Below, one piece after another: positions 5,275-5,898 of a stretch of DNA of 5,898 bases (its first letter is position 1; each line of letters begins with the position of its first letter). Origin of the DNA: Alphaproteobacteria bacterium (GTDB lineage Bacteria; Pseudomonadota; Alphaproteobacteria; Rickettsiales; UBA6187); assembly GCA_024280585.1 (NCBI GenBank), contig JAJRPW010000200.1, positions 1 to 5,898 on the forward strand, in the 5' to 3' direction. A model generated the notes under the pieces. The model was not told the DNA's origin and searched no databases. It worked only from the letters and a program-made list of their open reading frames with translations. Position numbers and translations under genes: made by a program.

Positions 5275-5898
5275 ATGAAAATAGTTGCTATCGGTGGTGG
5301 AAAAATAGGTCGGTTTGGACCAAAGGTGAATACTACGGCTATTGATCGGGAAATTGTTAGGCTTTCCGGCAAAACGGCTCCCCGGTTTCTGTTCATCCCA
5401 ACGGCCAGTGACGAGAGTGATGAGTATTGCGCAGCAATTTATAAGCAATTCAGTAAAAAACTGGGGTGCAGGGTTGATATTCTTCTTCTTATTAATACGG
5501 ACCCTGAACGTAAATCTATTGAAGAACGGATGGCAAAAGCGGACATTATTTATGTTGGCGAAGGCAATACGTTAAAGATGATGAAGTATTGGCGAAAATA
5601 TGGCGTGGATGATGCTATTCGAAAGGCGATGCGGCGCGGTGCTGTTTTATGTGGGTCAAGCGCCGGTTCAATTGCGTGGTTTACGCATGGAAACAGCGAT
5701 TCATTAAAATCAGAAAAACATCCAAATAAGCTGATACGGGTTAGAGGGCTAGGGTTTATTAAAGCGCTCGTTTGTCCGCATTACGATAAGGAGAATGGCC
5801 GCAAAGTATCTCTCAAGGAAATGATGAAGACGACAAATGGTGTTGCGATTGCCCTGGATGAATGCTGTGCCTTTATCGTGGTGGATGATGCGTACAGG
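5275..5898 (+). CDS. Peptidase S51 family protein (peptidase E-like), C-terminally incomplete
   Basis: The first 208 codons of a gene that runs off the right edge; the visible length already approaches that of bacterial peptidase E (about 230 residues). S51 members are cytoplasmic serine peptidases; the best known, PepE, cleaves Asp-X dipeptides, while related cyanophycinases cut cyanophycin. The nucleophile elbow is G127-S-S129-A-G-S, followed by a likely catalytic Asp in GNSDS (D142) and His in CPHYDKE (H169). The opening MKIVAIGGG and the segment IYVGEGNTLKMMKYWRK match the family, but the usual GGGNT turn reads GEGNT, with E96 replacing a glycine. The ATG has AAGGA 10 nt upstream. It is divergent from the secreted-protein gene. 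PepE-like dipeptidase activity is a reasonable guess; substrate choice among S51 subfamilies is uncertain. Confidence 0.87.
   Translation, partial: MKIVAIGGGKIGRFGPKVNTTAIDREIVRLSGKTAPRFLFIPTASDESDEYCAAIYKQFSKKLGCRVDILLLINTDPERKSIEERMAKADIIYVGEGNTLKMMKYWRKYGVDDAIRKAMRRGAVLCGSSAGSIAWFTHGNSDSLKSEKHPNKLIRVRGLGFIKALVCPHYDKENGRKVSLKEMMKTTNGVAIALDECCAFIVVDDAYR

Noticed and set aside
5146..5448. A minus-strand open frame overlapping the peptidase start
   Set aside because: It is antisense to the clear S51 coding sequence and has no family features.

Overview
The window looks like an accessory, stress-type stretch of a Gram-negative, probably proteobacterial, chromosome. The HipA N-terminus, the AlkB-type dioxygenase, the Fic subtype with a DUF4172-like N-terminus, and the Sec-type signal peptide all fit such a host. 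The taxon is an inference from protein style only. Several intergenic regions and the genes at 1741 and 4990 are AT-rich compared with the hipB and peptidase regions, which suggests pieces of mixed origin.

Left part (1-1618), all on the minus strand. A hipB-hipA toxin-antitoxin pair leaves the window at its left edge: complete HipB, and only the first residues of HipA. Its promoter lies in an AT-rich region (421-510) with an inverted repeat whose half-sites are 8 bp apart. To its right is a two-gene operon, DUF488 protein then AlkB-like 2-oxoglutarate/Fe(II) dioxygenase, joined by a 4-nt ATGA overlap.

Middle part (1619-4102), on the plus strand. A divergent intergenic region with a hairpin leads into a 318-residue unrecognised protein with a C-terminal R-x4-H motif suggestive of a HEPN domain. 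Next comes a gene-poor region holding a short, apparently truncated minus-strand coding remnant. Then follows a Fic AMP-transferase with an inhibitory helix motif, a Fic motif and a C-terminal winged-helix domain. Its promoter and start codon sit inside a cluster of GCGGTGA-type repeats, including a perfect 10-bp inverted repeat, which suggests autoregulation.

Right part (4103-5898). After 321 bp without a gene comes a minus-strand secreted protein of unknown function with its own likely promoter. A divergent plus-strand S51-family peptidase (peptidase E-like) then runs off the right edge.

Taken together, three of the genes (HipBA, the HEPN-like protein, Fic) belong to families commonly used as toxins or growth regulators, and the AlkB/DUF488 pair is repair-like. 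I see no transposase, integrase, CRISPR array or tRNA. The strongest unusual signals are the fic operator cluster, the 15-bp tandem duplication that copies the hipA start region, and the HEPN-like gene. None of them alone proves a new system.
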